A DNA stretch of 64,000 nt. It comes from Warburgia ugandensis. Its lineage: Eukaryota > Streptophyta > Magnoliopsida > Canellales > Canellaceae. The stretch is taken from contig CP141132.1 of NCBI GenBank assembly GCA_035236585.1, positions 21,799,945 through 21,863,944 of the forward strand. The letters run 5' to 3'. The notes beneath the pieces were generated by a model that made no database searches, was not told the origin of the DNA, and saw only the letters and a program-made list of their open reading frames with translations. Positions 1-13,100 of this stretch are shown piece by piece. Position 1 is the first letter of the stretch, and each line of letters opens with the position of its first letter. The position numbers and the translations under genes were made by a program.

Positions 1-67
1 CCTATAACTTCTTTCCTTAATATTTGGGGGTCCAACTTATGTAGTTCAAATCTTCTCATTCTACCCA

Positions 68-191
68 TTAAGTAATTTCATAATTACTTAATCAATCACT
101 TTGTACTCATTTTAACATCATTTGTTGTCTTAAGTAATTTCATAATTACTTAATCAATCACATTGTATTCATTTCACCATCATTTGTTGAT
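68..191. repeat. Two-copy 62-bp tandem repeat
   Basis: Two adjacent copies (68-129 and 130-191) both start TTAAGTAATTTCATAATTAC and differ at only a few positions. They lie inside the minus-strand LTR block, so this is a local duplication within dead repeat DNA. Confidence 0.85.
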
Positions 192-2840
192 TCATAAACA
201 ATTCTAAGGTAATTATAATCTATGTATAGTTATCAGGATAAGATCATGTGTAAAATACATGTATCTTCTATATTGAATATATTCTTAAGGTTCACCTACC
301 TTTACTTTCAACAATCCATCTTCTCATTGATCTTGATCATCATATCCTTCATGTGTCTGTCAAATCATATATATACAGTTATTCCTCAACTCATTTATAC
401 TTCCAAGTTGTTACATAGGATGATTTGGATCTTTTTCCTTGGATCTTATTGATCAAGGATTTAATCTATTTATCTACATTTAAATATAACATCTATACAA
501 AATCAAACATTTAATCTAAATTATAATTCTGTTTATTGTTCTTAATTATTCAAGATCTCATCATGAATCATGTTTGATCATCCTTATCTTACTTATAATT
601 TTTATTAAGATTAGATAATTTGCTATCTTTTATGTTCTTATTATTATTCAACCAATTAATGTCTTATTGGTTGAAGATAGTTTATTTCTTTTCTAATATT
701 AGACAGCTCCTCCTTATTTCAAAATTGACTAAGGCATATCAGTTAAAAGCTGCTCATAGTGTAGTTAATTTAATCCTCATGTAAGGAGGTGTTTAGAGCT
801 CACAAACGTCGCCAGCATGCGGGGCAAGAGTGAGGCTCTATTAGAGAACCCCCTTAACCACCATGTTTAGCATTTACAGAAGTGACCTTAGCTCAACTTT
901 TTATAAGGTTCCTATGAGCATTAAACCCTAAGTACTCTTACTATTTGATTTTAATTAAATCCATGAACATTTAAAATGTCATTCATGGGTTTTATTATTC
1001 TCCTAATTTGGGCCAAGGAAATGATATTTCTCATATCATCCTACTAACTATAACCCTTACTATCATTAAGTCCATGTCCATATTTATTGTAAATATTCAT
1101 CAATATCTATTTTTATTTAATTATAATTTTTATGTAATTTAAATAACATGAAAATTAAAACATAAATAAGTAAATCTAACAATTAAATCTACTAAGAAAA
1201 TAAAATAACATTTACAATAGAATATAATAACTCACATGCTCATTTGAATATATCATATTTGTCCATTTTGATCCAATATCATATTTTGATTTCTATTCAT
1301 TTTTCATCATATTAAAAGTTTAGATCTTGATCTTTCATTTTTATTCAGATCTAATGTGATATCATCACCAGATTATTGATTCATCTCATCAAATGATCTA
1401 ATCTTTCTTGATCCAACCAATCAAATAGATCTTTGGTCATTTTATCAAAATCAAGGGCATACATCTCAATCTATACCAAATTAATCATTTTGGGCCATTC
1501 ATTTCTCATGATCATATCATTAGATCATCATTCAAACTTATTCACAGTTTCTGATCATCCTTGATCAATCTGATCAAAGAGATTATTATGTATTTTCAAG
1601 GATTTTGTTACTTTTAATGGTCAAGATATAAAGATCTGGCAAATCAGTTACATCCAATCCATTTCTTTAAGTTATCACATCATTAGGTCACTAATGGGTT
1701 AGAATTCTAAGGTTTGATCATGTCCGATTTTACTAATCTTGGGAATTAGTACCACTTTTTATGATTTACAAAAATTTACAATGAGTAAAACTTAAATTTT
1801 AGTTTTCATTAGATTCTACTTTTCAACGGAAATCCAGATCTTCTTTTCGATCTTGATTTGTAGTTAAAATGAGCTTTGAATTAGATTTTTAAGTTTTGAG
1901 TCAAAACAAGGGCCCAGATTCAATCTAGGTTATTCAGATCAATGAGTTGATCAACGGCCTACCCCCTTTACCAATGATTGTCATTGTACGGGGAGGGGTG
2001 ACTTGGGATAGGCGAGACAGTTTGATTTGGATCGTCGGATTACCCTTTCCCCGATCCTCCTAGATCTGACCATGTTAAGGGCCCAAATTTCATCCTTTAT
2101 GGTTTTTGGGCCCCAGTGTCTCATCCAATGGCTCAAATCTTAGATCTTAGCCATGTATAGTTGGTTTCCCACTAGGGTTCACTGGATCTATTTCACCGGT
2201 GAGCCAGTCACTAGTGGAATGGATTCAATGGTGGATCCCCATGATTTTTGGTCAAAAAATGGAGGGGAAAGGTGGAAAACCTACTTGGATCCCATTTGAA
2301 GACCTAGTCGAATGGCTGGGGTTTCTATAATTCTTGCCGCTAGGTTGCTTGTCGGTGCCGGGGAAGAGAAATAGAATAGGGAAGTGAGGGGAACCGGATT
2401 TGGGGTTCAGGCCTTGGGTATTGCTGAAAATGGGGAAGACCTAATGATCTCTTGCCAAATTTACTATTTTTCAGTGATTTCACTGGTGACTACACCACTG
2501 ATCAATCTAAAATCTTAGGGCTTTTATAGATCAGGTCAGCCCAAAGCCATCCATCGGTGGAGATTGAAATCAAATGGCCAAATTTCGATGGTTAATTGAA
2601 TTAGGGTTTCCAGGTGAAAACCCTAGTTTACCAAGGATGACAAGTTTGTAGATGTGCCTGACGTTCCTTGAGGGAATATTCCCTCCAATGCATTTGCAAA
2701 TATGCCCTAAGGTGCAAAGGGAGGAGGAGAGAGAAAAGAAAGAATTAGAAGGAGAAAGAGGAGGAAAGAGATAGAGGGAAAGGTAGAGAAAGAGAGTGCA
2801 TGTGGGGAGAGAATTTTGGTCTTGGAATTGTTAGGGGAGG

Positions 2841-2848
2841 TATTTATA
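2841..2848 (-). promoter_or_regulatory. TATA box of the minus-strand LTR
   Basis: On the minus strand this reads TATAAATA. It is followed at about 30 bases by a pyrimidine-rich leader, the usual arrangement of a plant LTR promoter. Activity cannot be judged. Confidence 0.45.
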
Positions 2849-3205
2849 GGCTTATTTTTTGCATTATCTTAATCAAAATTTTAATTATTTTTATTTTAAA
2901 TGATTTTTTCACTTTTCTTATTAAATTCAAATGAGATTCCTCATCATGTTTATTCTTCATCATTGATATTCCTTGTGCTGATTATCCCCCAGCTCACCTA
3001 ACTTTTGTGGAGCCCACACAAAAGTGAAATGATCATTTTACCCCTATGGGTAAATGTAAATTCACAAAATTAAGAAAAATAGAAAATTTTCACCCGAGCT
3101 CAGATTTCAGCGTGCTTATAGTCATTCTAATCAATTTCCCAAGTATGATTTTAAATATCTATGTTTCAAGACTTGATTCTTTTTCTAAAAATTAATATTA
3201 TACTA

Positions 3206-3430
3206 AACATAATATTTCACCTCGATTTTTGTACAAATTCCAATTAATTCCAGAAAAATTGGAGTTTTCACAAGAAGGGATGAGAAAAAGAAGAGAGAGA
3301 AGGAAAAAGAAGAGGAGGGAGAAAGAATGGGGGGTGAGGTCAGCTGCTGGTAATGGCATGCAATGCTAGTGAGAGAGAAAAAAAATTGCATTTTTTGGGT
3401 TGTCAGATTGTAGGGAGTTGCTAGAGACAA
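3206..3430 (-). other. Boundary zone between two LTR blocks, with a polypurine-like tract
   Basis: On the minus strand, about 3235-3215 contains AAATCGAGGTGAAATA, close to the AATTTCGAGGACGAAAT tract that precedes gypsy 3' LTRs in plants. The remainder is CT-rich on the minus strand (GA-rich as printed). I see no gene. It probably belongs to the internal tail of the minus-strand element. Confidence 0.35.
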
Positions 3431-6400
3431 TGATGGCTCAAATCAATGATCCAAGCCAATCATTCTCTTCAACATGATTGTACGATCAAAAGCCCTCAAG
3501 AATCATGGCAATTGGCGAAGTAACAATAGAGAATTGGGCCATAGAAAATGACGCCAGCAAATGGCAAAAATCCATCTATTTTGATGAATTAATGATCTAT
3601 TAAGAAATGGGCCACCCTTGTGAATTAATGATCAACACTAGTGACTTAGTGAAATGTGGTGAAAAACATACCCTAGGCATATTTTGGCATTATCAACACC
3701 ATTGAATGGTTAACTCTTTGATCAAGGATCATCTAACTGCCAATTTGGATGCAAATTAGATCGAGAATCGGTGAGGTGAGACTGTAAGATCAAAAGCATC
3801 CATTGTAACCCTTGTGACTCATGTATCAAGATCCAAGTGGGATACATTGTATTTGGGGCATTTGTGAGATGATCTAGTCAATCTTGATTGATGGTTGAAA
3901 TTGAACAATGATTTCAGTTCAATGGTTGAAATTGATCGATGATTTGAGTGTGAAAGTGGATCAAACTTGATGATCTGTACCATTTAGATGAATTATTAGG
4001 ATTATATGATTAGAATTATTGATTTATACCTTGATCTGGGATAATCAAGTGGACAATCATTGTCAAGATTAGTAAGGATAGTACAAATCAAGAACATTCT
4101 AAGCAATCGATTGATGATCTAATGACATGAATAGCTGGATATCCTTCCAATGGACTTATAAGAGGTGGGATTATCATCCTAACCAGCTGATTTTATTGAT
4201 TTAGTTGTGATTAGATAAGATTGTGCATGAATTGCATGCAATAGTGCTCAATTTGTTGATTTAGTTGTAAATTACTCGAGATTGACATGATTTGAGCATG
4301 ATAGCTCTGGAATACGTAACGATATAATTATAAAAGGAGCCTAATAGTTGTTAGTGGGCCCAATTCAGTGTAATTTGAATTATCAGCCAACTAGGGCAGG
4401 CCCCACTTTAAGATCTCATGGCTATGAACCATTGGATTGTAGTGAAACATGATATCTTGAGATATGGAATGTAAAATTGTTTTATAATTAATAATCTAAA
4501 TTAAATAATTTGGATTCCAAATTCGACCTAGATTTGATGTGTATCTAATGGTGGGACTGATTCAGTGTGGTGTTTGACCATGACTTGAGAGGTATAGATG
4601 ACTGATTCTTTGTTTGAAGTAGGTTACGAAATTTAGTATTCCTTTGAGGTTATAAATCATGGTTGTATACCCAATGATTTCATTTACATTGACAGCTCGA
4701 TGTATGATTTGGTGCATTGACCCCATGACTTTCTTTAAAACTACCATTCCACATGTATTATCAATGTTTATATCATCCTTTTGAATTATGTGTTCCATGC
4801 ATGATTGTCAATACATTGAAATGCTTTATCAACTTGATTCTATCGAGCATGTTTATACATGGATTTTAGATACCTGGTTTCATGTTTTTGCTTATTTATA
4901 ATGGGTGTTTCTGCCTGATGGATGCTATGCTAGGAGGGTCCTAGGGTTGGTGACTCACCCTTTGAGTATATGCAATGAAAGACACCTGCCTTGACATTGG
5001 GCAAACCATGTGGATTGTGGTATCATGGATAATCCAAACACTCGTCCAACTGATTCCCATACCTCGGTGGATGGAAGTCTCATGTTCTGGTTCAATAGTG
5101 AGGGTCAGTGGTTGATACCCCAGAGTGGTTGTCACTGCAACATAGCAATCCACGCACTTATTCTGTGTGCACATGTGGATACATACATATCTAGATGGTT
5201 ATATCCTGTTGTACCCACATCGTGACGACGTGTGGAGGGTTGGTATGAATACTCATGACTAGATTTACGAGTGTGTGGTATACTAGTAGGATCCTCATAT
5301 TAGGGTGCCCCACATTGATGACATTCATGTTCATTGAGATATTCCTTGTGTATTTGATGCATTGCATTGATGTGATTTTGATACTCTTAGGACCCATGCC
5401 TGAGGGTGCCCTTGATGATGATATGCACATTTATTGATATATTCTCCTAATTTTTTATACTTTGTATTGATGCGATTTTGGCATATTTGTCAACCTTTGA
5501 AGTTCACTCGATTTGACATGTTTTCAGACATGTGGTTGGCATGATTTACATTGATTTGATATTGTCATTTGACAAGCTTACAAGGCTTTATTTTCTCAAC
5601 ATGTTTGGAATATGCGGGTAGCTTAGAATCATTGCTATAGCTTCAGCATTATTATGGTCTTTGATGCCTCGGATATTGCCACTAATTTAGTTCGTTTTTA
5701 TTCTAATTATGTTGTACTTCATCATCATTTATTCTCATATTTGAGATCAAGCTAAAACTGCTTCCATGAGATCGACATTTTATTACATGCCCTAAGATTT
5801 AATGTATAATCTTTTAGTACTATATTAAATGCTCATTATTATTATTATTACTGTCGTCACCTACACAAGCATAGCAAGCTAAGGCATTGCGATGTTTTTG
5901 CAATGCCTTAGATACAAAGAGTGTAGTAGGAATGACATGCAAGTAGAGCAATTGAGGGCATTAGAGGCCTTCATGTGGTGCATAGAGGAGATTTCAACAA
6001 TGAACATCATTTGTTCAAAACTTTACCTAAACTATTATTTATGGACTGTATATTTTGTATAGTTTACATTTGTGATTTGGATGTATGGATGCATTCATGT
6101 TGGGTGTGAAGGCTGTGCATGTACAGACCATGGGCAATGTTGTTACAGGTTTGATTTTTAATTTACCATTGAGGTATATAGTTTTATCGAGACTAGAAAT
6201 TGATTTGGAGGTATATGGTGTGTTTATGTTTATTGTATTTATCAGGTATAGTTGTATCACATGTGTTATATGCGAAGGTCCAAACTATAGAGGAGACTCA
6301 AATTTTTGGTAGAAATGGGAACATCATTTCACACTAAATCTGTGATTTTGTTGGTCATATGACTCCCGAGGTTTTGAAATGAACACTTTTATTCAATTTT

Positions 6401-6497
6401 TGGATTTTAGTCAATTTTAAAATCAAAGTTTCGAAACAGGGATCATGAATTTTGAAAAATATTGTATTTATATGACATGTAAAACTAAGGGTGTCAC
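3431..6497 (+). mobile_element. Ty3/gypsy (Tekay/Del-like) LTR part, fossil, plus strand
   Basis: This non-coding block shares ordered landmarks with the LTRs at 17588-21071 and 54383-57583. One is a 'CATGCTAGGAGGG' segment followed by a 'GACACCTGCC' segment and a 'GGTATCATGGATAATCCA' segment (about 4929-5040). Another is a 'CACAAGC...AGCAAGCT...GGCATTG' segment near 5870. It ends in GGTGTCACA at 6497, as the 3' LTR at 21071 does. The left limit is uncertain because the CT-rich leader seen in the sister LTR is not visible here. Short ORFs inside it have no family resemblance and are not called. Confidence 0.6.
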
Positions 6498-7277
6498 AAG
6501 GAGGCTCACTAGTCACGATTCACCATTCATCCCAGAGGTACAAAGATGTACCAAGATCTGATATGGCACTTTTGATGGAATGGGATGAAGATGGACATTA
6601 AAGATTGTGTAGCATAGTGTTTGACTTGTCAATAGGCCAAGGCTAAGCATTATAGACCTTTAGGGCAATTTTAGAAGTTGGATCTCCTAGAGTGGAAATG
6701 GAACCGTATTACCATGGATTTTATACTTGGTCTTCTAAGGACATTGAGTGGGCATGATATGATATGGGTTATCGTTATTTGATTGACAAAGTTTGTCCAT
6801 TTCCTTCCTATCAAACAAACTTAATCAACGGACAGTTTGGGGAAGCTCTACGTCAAGGAGATCATGAGCTCATACAGGATCCCCTTGATGATTATTTCTA
6901 ACAAAGATAGTAGATTTATCTCAAAGTACTAGTCAGAGTCTCCAAGCTTTGGGGTCGATGTTGAGGTTTAGCACCGTTTTCCACCCCTAGATAGATGGCC
7001 AAACAGAGGGGACCATCTTAACTATTGAGGATATGATGAGGGCTTGTGCTATGGGCTGGAGGTTAGCTAAGATGATCATCTACCACTTTTGGAGTTTGCA
7101 TATAATAATAGCTACCACACGATTATTGGCATGGCCCCGCACAAGGCACTACATGGCAGCCCGAGTCAATCACCCTTGTGTTGGAGCGATGGAGGAGAGA
7201 CAAGCCTTATGAGGTCTGAGTTAGTGGAGCAGTGTATATACAAGGTCCAGCTAATCTATAAGCTACTTTTAGTAGCT
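6498..7277 (+). mobile_element. Ty3/gypsy integrase remnant (first part), fossil
   Basis: Translated stretches match the plant gypsy integrase in order. They show the HHCC zinc-binding region (KMYQDL-like, about 6545), an 'ITMDF'-like catalytic-core start (about 6705), 'LTKFVHFLPI' (about 6785), and 'LEFAYNNSYHTIIGMAPHKAL' near 7083-7150. The continuation of the same integrase resumes at about 17070, so the 7278-17064 element inserted inside it. No gag, protease or reverse transcriptase of this element is visible in the window. It is broken, with many breaks. Confidence 0.85.
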
Positions 7278-10158
7278 TGATAAGTGTTTAATTTTGCATA
7301 AAAGCCACCTAATTAGTTATCCATGTATTATAACTTATAGGGGTAAAATAGGATTTTTGACCAAAAATTATAACACATGCATTTCTGACCTAAAAGAGAA
7401 AAAAATTGATAATTTATAGGTTCAAAGGCTAATCCAAGGCAAGTATGTGATTAAACATATTTATCTAGAATTTAATTAGTTTTTAACATTTTTTAGGAAG
7501 CGAGATGATGATCTAGCGACAAAGATCGATCGAGATGAAAATTGACGATCAAGATCAAATGATAGAGCCACTGCCTCAACGTCATCACATCAACATGAGA
7601 TCAAGGGTCCAAGTCATTTTAAGATCACTTGAAGATGGAATGGAAAGAATCAAAGGTGTCTAAAGTGGGCCCATGCACAAGGCATGCAAAATCCACCACC
7701 TTTGCATGGGTTTTACTTGAGCCACTTAGCCAAATCAATCCATGAAGAAGGTGACAAGCTAAGGAGCCTAGCCAGCCACCAAAGCTAATGATTTGAGCCA
7801 TCGAGCTAAGCGAAGAAATCTATCAAATCCAGCCATGACGTCAATGGAGTTCATAAAGCTATCCATCAAGCCACTTGAGCAAAGCTACATGGAAGGTCAT
7901 GAGTGGAGGAGAATGCAAAGAAATATCTTTGGGGTTTCTAAGGATATTTTGAAGATAGTTGAGGGAAAATCCACTAGGATAAGTTAGCATGCAGAAAATA
8001 GGAAGATACCTTTTCCATTTTTATTGTTTTTCCATGCTTTTCTCACTTTCCATCTCCCCACTAAGGGGCACTATAAATTTCACTTTCTATCCAAGAGTCC
8101 TATCTTTCTAAGACTCTACCACCTTCTTAAACTTTCATTCCAACCATCCAACCAATCCCTACTTCCTAAGAAAATGCCTAGCAATTCATCTCTTTCCACT
8201 GCACCACTTTTCCTTATCTTTTTTCCGTCCATCTCTTTCATCCCACCTCCCATTTCCATGGAATTCCATATGAACAAACTTAAGGAAGGGAGTTCCATGT
8301 GAAACTCCTACAAAGTAGGAGCTTTGCTCCTCCTTAGCTCATCCACTCCGGCCCTTTCCTAAAATTCACCCAAAGTTATAATCCACTACCCAATCATCCT
8401 CTTCCACCATATCCTTCCTTCTTAATCTCTTTCCCTCCCTATCCAATCCTCTCTCCATCCCTATCTTTCTAATTTCAAGGACCATCCATGATTTTTACAA
8501 GCAGGGAGATGCCCCCTCCTAAATTATGACGTCTCCCACCTTAATGCATTCCAAATTGTTCCACTTGATTGTCTCCTTAAGAAAACCCTCGACAGCCCTT
8601 CATAGCCCAATCCAAACCATTCAATCCTCTTCCTATCTCATCACCATGCTACTTTTACCTTATGTCACCGTAGAAAACTTAGGAGAGAAAGTATAAAGAG
8701 ACCCCAAAAAGAAGTAAAAAAGAGACCTTTTGGAGGGAAAAAGAATGTCTACTCCAAAGAGAGAAGGCATCCTTTTTCTTCACCTCTTCCCTTACCTTCT
8801 AGCTTTCCACTTCTTCCCCTTGGGTGGCTGCTATCTTCTTCCTAGTATTCCATGCAAGATTCCAATCCCTTGTCCTCTAGTTCTCCATTAAAGATTAGTT
8901 GCTCATCTTTTAAACTTCATTGCTTTTGAATCCTTCATAGAAGTTGTTGTCTTACCTTTCCATACTTCTGCATCTTCTTTCTTACATCCAAGGTTATTTT
9001 CCACTTCAAGTGACATCCAAGGAAAGTCACTTTAAATCAATTCTCTTCTTTGTTTTCCATTGCCATTAGACCTCCTTTGATTCCATTGACTTCCTTCTTG
9101 CTTTCCTTAGTGTTCCTCAACCTCTACCTTTACCTTCTAGTGGATTCCCATTGATTTCAATGCAGGCTTGCTTATTATTGATGTTGGATGATTGAAGAAG
9201 GTTCAGCATGTACTTTTGGGTTGATTAGGGCAAGTAGCATTCATTGTAATAGAACACATTTCAGATTTGGATTACATGTATATGCTTACTATGTTGATGC
9301 ATTTTAATGTGTTTCAATGAAGTTATTAGAGTTTCTGGTTCATACTTTGTTCTACTAGTCAATGATCTTAGTTCTTGAACATTGTTTGAATTAGAAGTGC
9401 TTAATTAGATGTTCTCCATGTCCAATTAATTGAATGATCAAAATAGCATGCTGTTGAAATTTTTTGCATGGATTGTTTATGTTTAATTTCCAGCACTTTA
9501 TACTTCATGTTTGCTTTATTTTCTAAGGACCCAATTAGATTGTTAGATCGCTTAGTTTATGTTTGAGTTAGATTGAATGTTATAGGTTTATGTTTGAGTT
9601 AGATTGAATGTTATAGGTTTTTAAATTAGTTAAGTAAAGCTATTCCTACCCCATGAATCATGCGTACCATTCCATGGTCATACACATGATACTTGAGTAG
9701 TTCTCCTTTCTTTGCTTGATTAGTGATTGTTTTCCTTTAGTTTTCTTGTTTAGTTGTTGTATAGTTTAGATTCTATTGTTTACGAGTTTTTCTCTTAGTT
9801 AGTTTCTAATTTTAGTTTAGAAAAATAATTGGTTTGTTTCCGTACAATAATTGCTAAATTTCACGTTGAGAAAGTTTGATTTAGGAAAGTTACTAAATTT
9901 CATTTTTAGGAAGTTTAGGAAAGTTTCTAAGATTAGCATGTTTGCTTTTAGCACGATTCCATCTTTCATGTCTTTCATTTATGTTAGGTTTCTATCATTA
10001 GTTTAGGATAAAAATTCTCATTATATTTGGTTAGGTTGAATGATATAAGTAAGGACCACTAATATCACATCCATTTGATTCCTCATGGGATCGACCTCCT
10101 AGCATGAATTACTATAATAGAGTCATGCACTTATGAGTTAAGACTTAAAATCACAACA
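7278..10158 (+). mobile_element. 5' LTR of an Athila/Tat-like element inserted in the integrase fossil
   Basis: The LTR starts TGATAAGTG and ends CACAACA, with a tRNA-Asp-type primer site 6 bases later. Long stretches pair with 14684-17064, for example 'GGAAGATACC' at 8001 with 15039, 'GGGGCACTAT' at 8067 with 15125, and 'GGATTACATGTATATGCTTA' at 9269 with 16186. By eye the sampled stretches differ by roughly 10-15%, so the insertion is old. The LTR is unusually long at about 2.9 kb. A 31-bp duplication (9555-9616) is found only in this copy. The ORFs inside it (for example about 8024-8302) are not real genes. Confidence 0.75.
9555..9616. repeat. 31-bp tandem duplication inside the 5' LTR
   Basis: Two perfect adjacent copies start GTTTATGTTTGAGTTAGATT (9555-9585 and 9586-9616). 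The corresponding place in the partner LTR (about 16440) has a single copy, so the duplication arose after the element inserted. Confidence 0.85.
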
Positions 10159-13100
10159 CATTTTTGGCACAGTTGCTGGGGAATTGCAATAGTTTGTGTA
10201 GTGAACCACATCTTAGATTGGTTACCTCTAGTCTAGGTTTGTGGTGCATTAGTTTAGGGTTTTGCATTATTTTTTGCATTTTATTGTTATTTTCCTCATA
10301 TTAACCAATTTGTTTGATTTTTGAATGAGGAAAATTAGCAAAGGAACGGCAATGATCCTATTGGCCATGGCTTCATGAACATAGATTAGGTTTTTATTGC
10401 TTTCTTAGATTAGGATTTGAGTGAAATTGTAGTGAGGCCCCTTCTGACTTTTATTTTATTTAATTTTCAAATTGGTTGAAATAATACAAGGCAAGTGTGG
10501 GGAGTGGTGGCCCACACTTAATCATCATCAGAACCCTCATTGTAAGCTTTCACTCCCCTTTTTTTTCTAGTATAAAGAGCATATAGTATAATTTTGCATA
10601 TGTGGATGGTAGTATAACTCATATAGATTAAGATCATGCATTATGATTGTTGTACACTAATTAGGATTGTTGCATTGGTTGTGCAACTATTTAACAAGGT
10701 TAGACTGAGCTCAGCTATAACCAAAGCATAGGTTGCATGGTTATAGTATCCAGTCTATTAAGGTGCTTGATCCTTTGTTAAATAGTATATAGGTAGGCAT
10801 TAGTTTGAATTTTGGATTCCATTTCATATTTAATTGCTTTATGGTGGATATATCACAAAGATAGTAAGGGCTCCATAGGAACCCTCATAAGATAAGGGCA
10901 GGATTTCATCAATAGATCCTTGGCCCACCTAGGTAATTCAATCACATGCTTGTATGTTTGCGATCACAACCCTTGAACATAATATAAAATTAAGTAGAAA
11001 GAGACTTATAGTTCAAGCTTGTAGGAACCTTTTTGAAAGGTTAGGTTTATTGTCACTCTAGTGGCTTCTAAGCACAATGGTTATAGTTGGTGTCTTAAAA
11101 TCCAAGTTATTTTTTCACGTATTTTGTTAATGTTGATTGAGGTCTAAATGCCTCATGACATGAGGATTGTATTCACCAATTTAGAGCAGAGCCTAACTAG
11201 TAAGCAGTAATGTAGCTTGGATTAAATGAGGAGCTGTCTAGATTTTGGTCTAAAATCTACCACCTATGCATTATGAAAATCATCAATTTGACTCATTAGC
11301 AAGCTACTAGGATTGGTTGTGCATCATTTAGGTTAGGACTAGCATTTAAGTCACATCATATGGTTAGGGTTTTTTCTATTTTAAAAGAAAAAGGGGGCAA
11401 AAAAAAAAGTACCTATTCATTGTACAACAATTTGTTTCATTATATATAAAGATTGATTACAATGGCCTATCAAGAAGGGGATAGGTATAGGATGACTAGT
11501 ATATTGGATAGGTTATTTGCCTTCAGACAACATATTGATTCATATCCACCACCTTAGTACAGCAATTACTGCACCTATTTTAAACCACAATATTCCACAT
11601 GTTCATGGCCATAAAGCTCCATACATAATGAATAATATCAGGAGCCAGTGGATGTACCCAATGCATTCATATACCTTAGCAATGACTACTATCCTAAGAC
11701 AAATTATAATAGATGAGATAGGAATCATGGACAGCAATGGTCTAAGAAGTACAAATATCAAGAAGAACCATAATGGTGCCATTGCGATTCACCCTACCAT
11801 GATTATTAAGAATATCAGCATCAACCATCATGGGTTCAACCTACTCAGCCTTTTTCAATACCCCAATGCCACAACAATACCAACCCTACTAGTCATTTCC
11901 CCTATAACATGGCGAATCGCTATTAGAAGAGAATATGTAACAAATTTGTGAGAGAATAGATCAAACCATGGCTGCCATTACAAAGGGAATGAGGAAATAA
12001 AACAAGAGTTGGAGAAATGAGAATAGAAAATGAAACCAATAAGGGAATATACTGAAAGAAACTTTGTTGCATTTATAAAAGGACTGAGGAATTTGAACCA
12101 ATTGGTGATAATGAAGAACCATTTATTACTGATAATAGGGTGAAAATTTCTTATGACTATTTTGAGCCACAAAGTCCACAACCATCAATAGAAACCTCCA
12201 ACTTATATCTACTTAATCCATGTCCCACTCCTTGTTGTGAGTACGATGAAGAAACTTCCATTGATGAAGAATATGAAATTGTAGAAACATCTTTAACCCA
12301 TATCCTCTAGAATCATTTCCTACTTATTTTTATGAATTTGATGGAGACCCATCCATTTTGGAGGCGAGTGAGTTGTTGGATATTGTGGCATTAATGAACA
12401 CTTCTCAATAGTATGCTAGAGTAGAACCCCTCTAAAGCTTGAAATTCTAATTAAGACTTATAGTGTAGAAGACGTACTTGATTGGGACCTACATACCTTA
12501 TTTGAACATTAATAAGATAGTCATGTAGGCCCAATTGAAACCTTACCTGTGCCCATAGAACATGAAGAAGAAGAGTCAATTAAGGTATTAAACCTACATC
12601 AACCTAATCTAGGGTGCATAGTAGAAGCTAATTAGAGTTTAAGCAAAACCGTGTCCCCGCATCTAGTAATACAAGAACAAGCTTTTTGGGAAGGGCAAAG
12701 TTAACTTGTACCCATATTTCAGGACAATAAAAGGGACACAGAAGAAAAAGATAAACTTAATACAATGGTCATTATTCTCCTTAAATTTGATCTAGAGAGG
12801 GACAATTCATCTCAAATTGATCCCAAACAATTCATGGTGGATCAAAATGTCATTATTTTACCACCAACTCAAATTTTAAGGTGGAGAAATTATACTGACT
12901 ACTGTCAAATATTGAAAATGAGGGATCATCAATATGGTCCCACAACATTCAAAATTATGGTGGTCTACTATGTCATATTGTTCCGGCCACCAAAATTTCA
13001 AGGTGGAGGAAATATATAGACTACTGCTAGATTTTGAAGTTAGGTTAGTTATAGACTGAAAACATAAAACTTAGTGCTCCATGAGAGGCAACCTAGACAT

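Larger units (their letters stand above)
1..3205 (-). mobile_element. Gypsy-like LTR block (fossil, minus strand), runs off the left edge
   Basis: Read on the minus strand, this block has long plant LTR architecture. It begins near 3205 with a TATAATATT-type start resembling the LTR start at about 54383. It then has an AT-rich stretch, a TATAAATA box (2841-2848) and a CT-rich leader (about 2830-2690), followed by low-complexity sequence with no open frame. A purine-rich tract resembling the gypsy polypurine site lies just outside it (about 3215-3235). The family is inferred as Ty3/gypsy from this layout, since no coding domain is visible in the block. The other end lies outside the window. 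It is old and non-coding. Confidence 0.5.

Noticed and set aside
11517-11951. 144-codon open frame
   Set aside because: It lies in the internal region of a retroelement fossil, has no recognisable domain, and competes with another gag-like reading of the same stretch.
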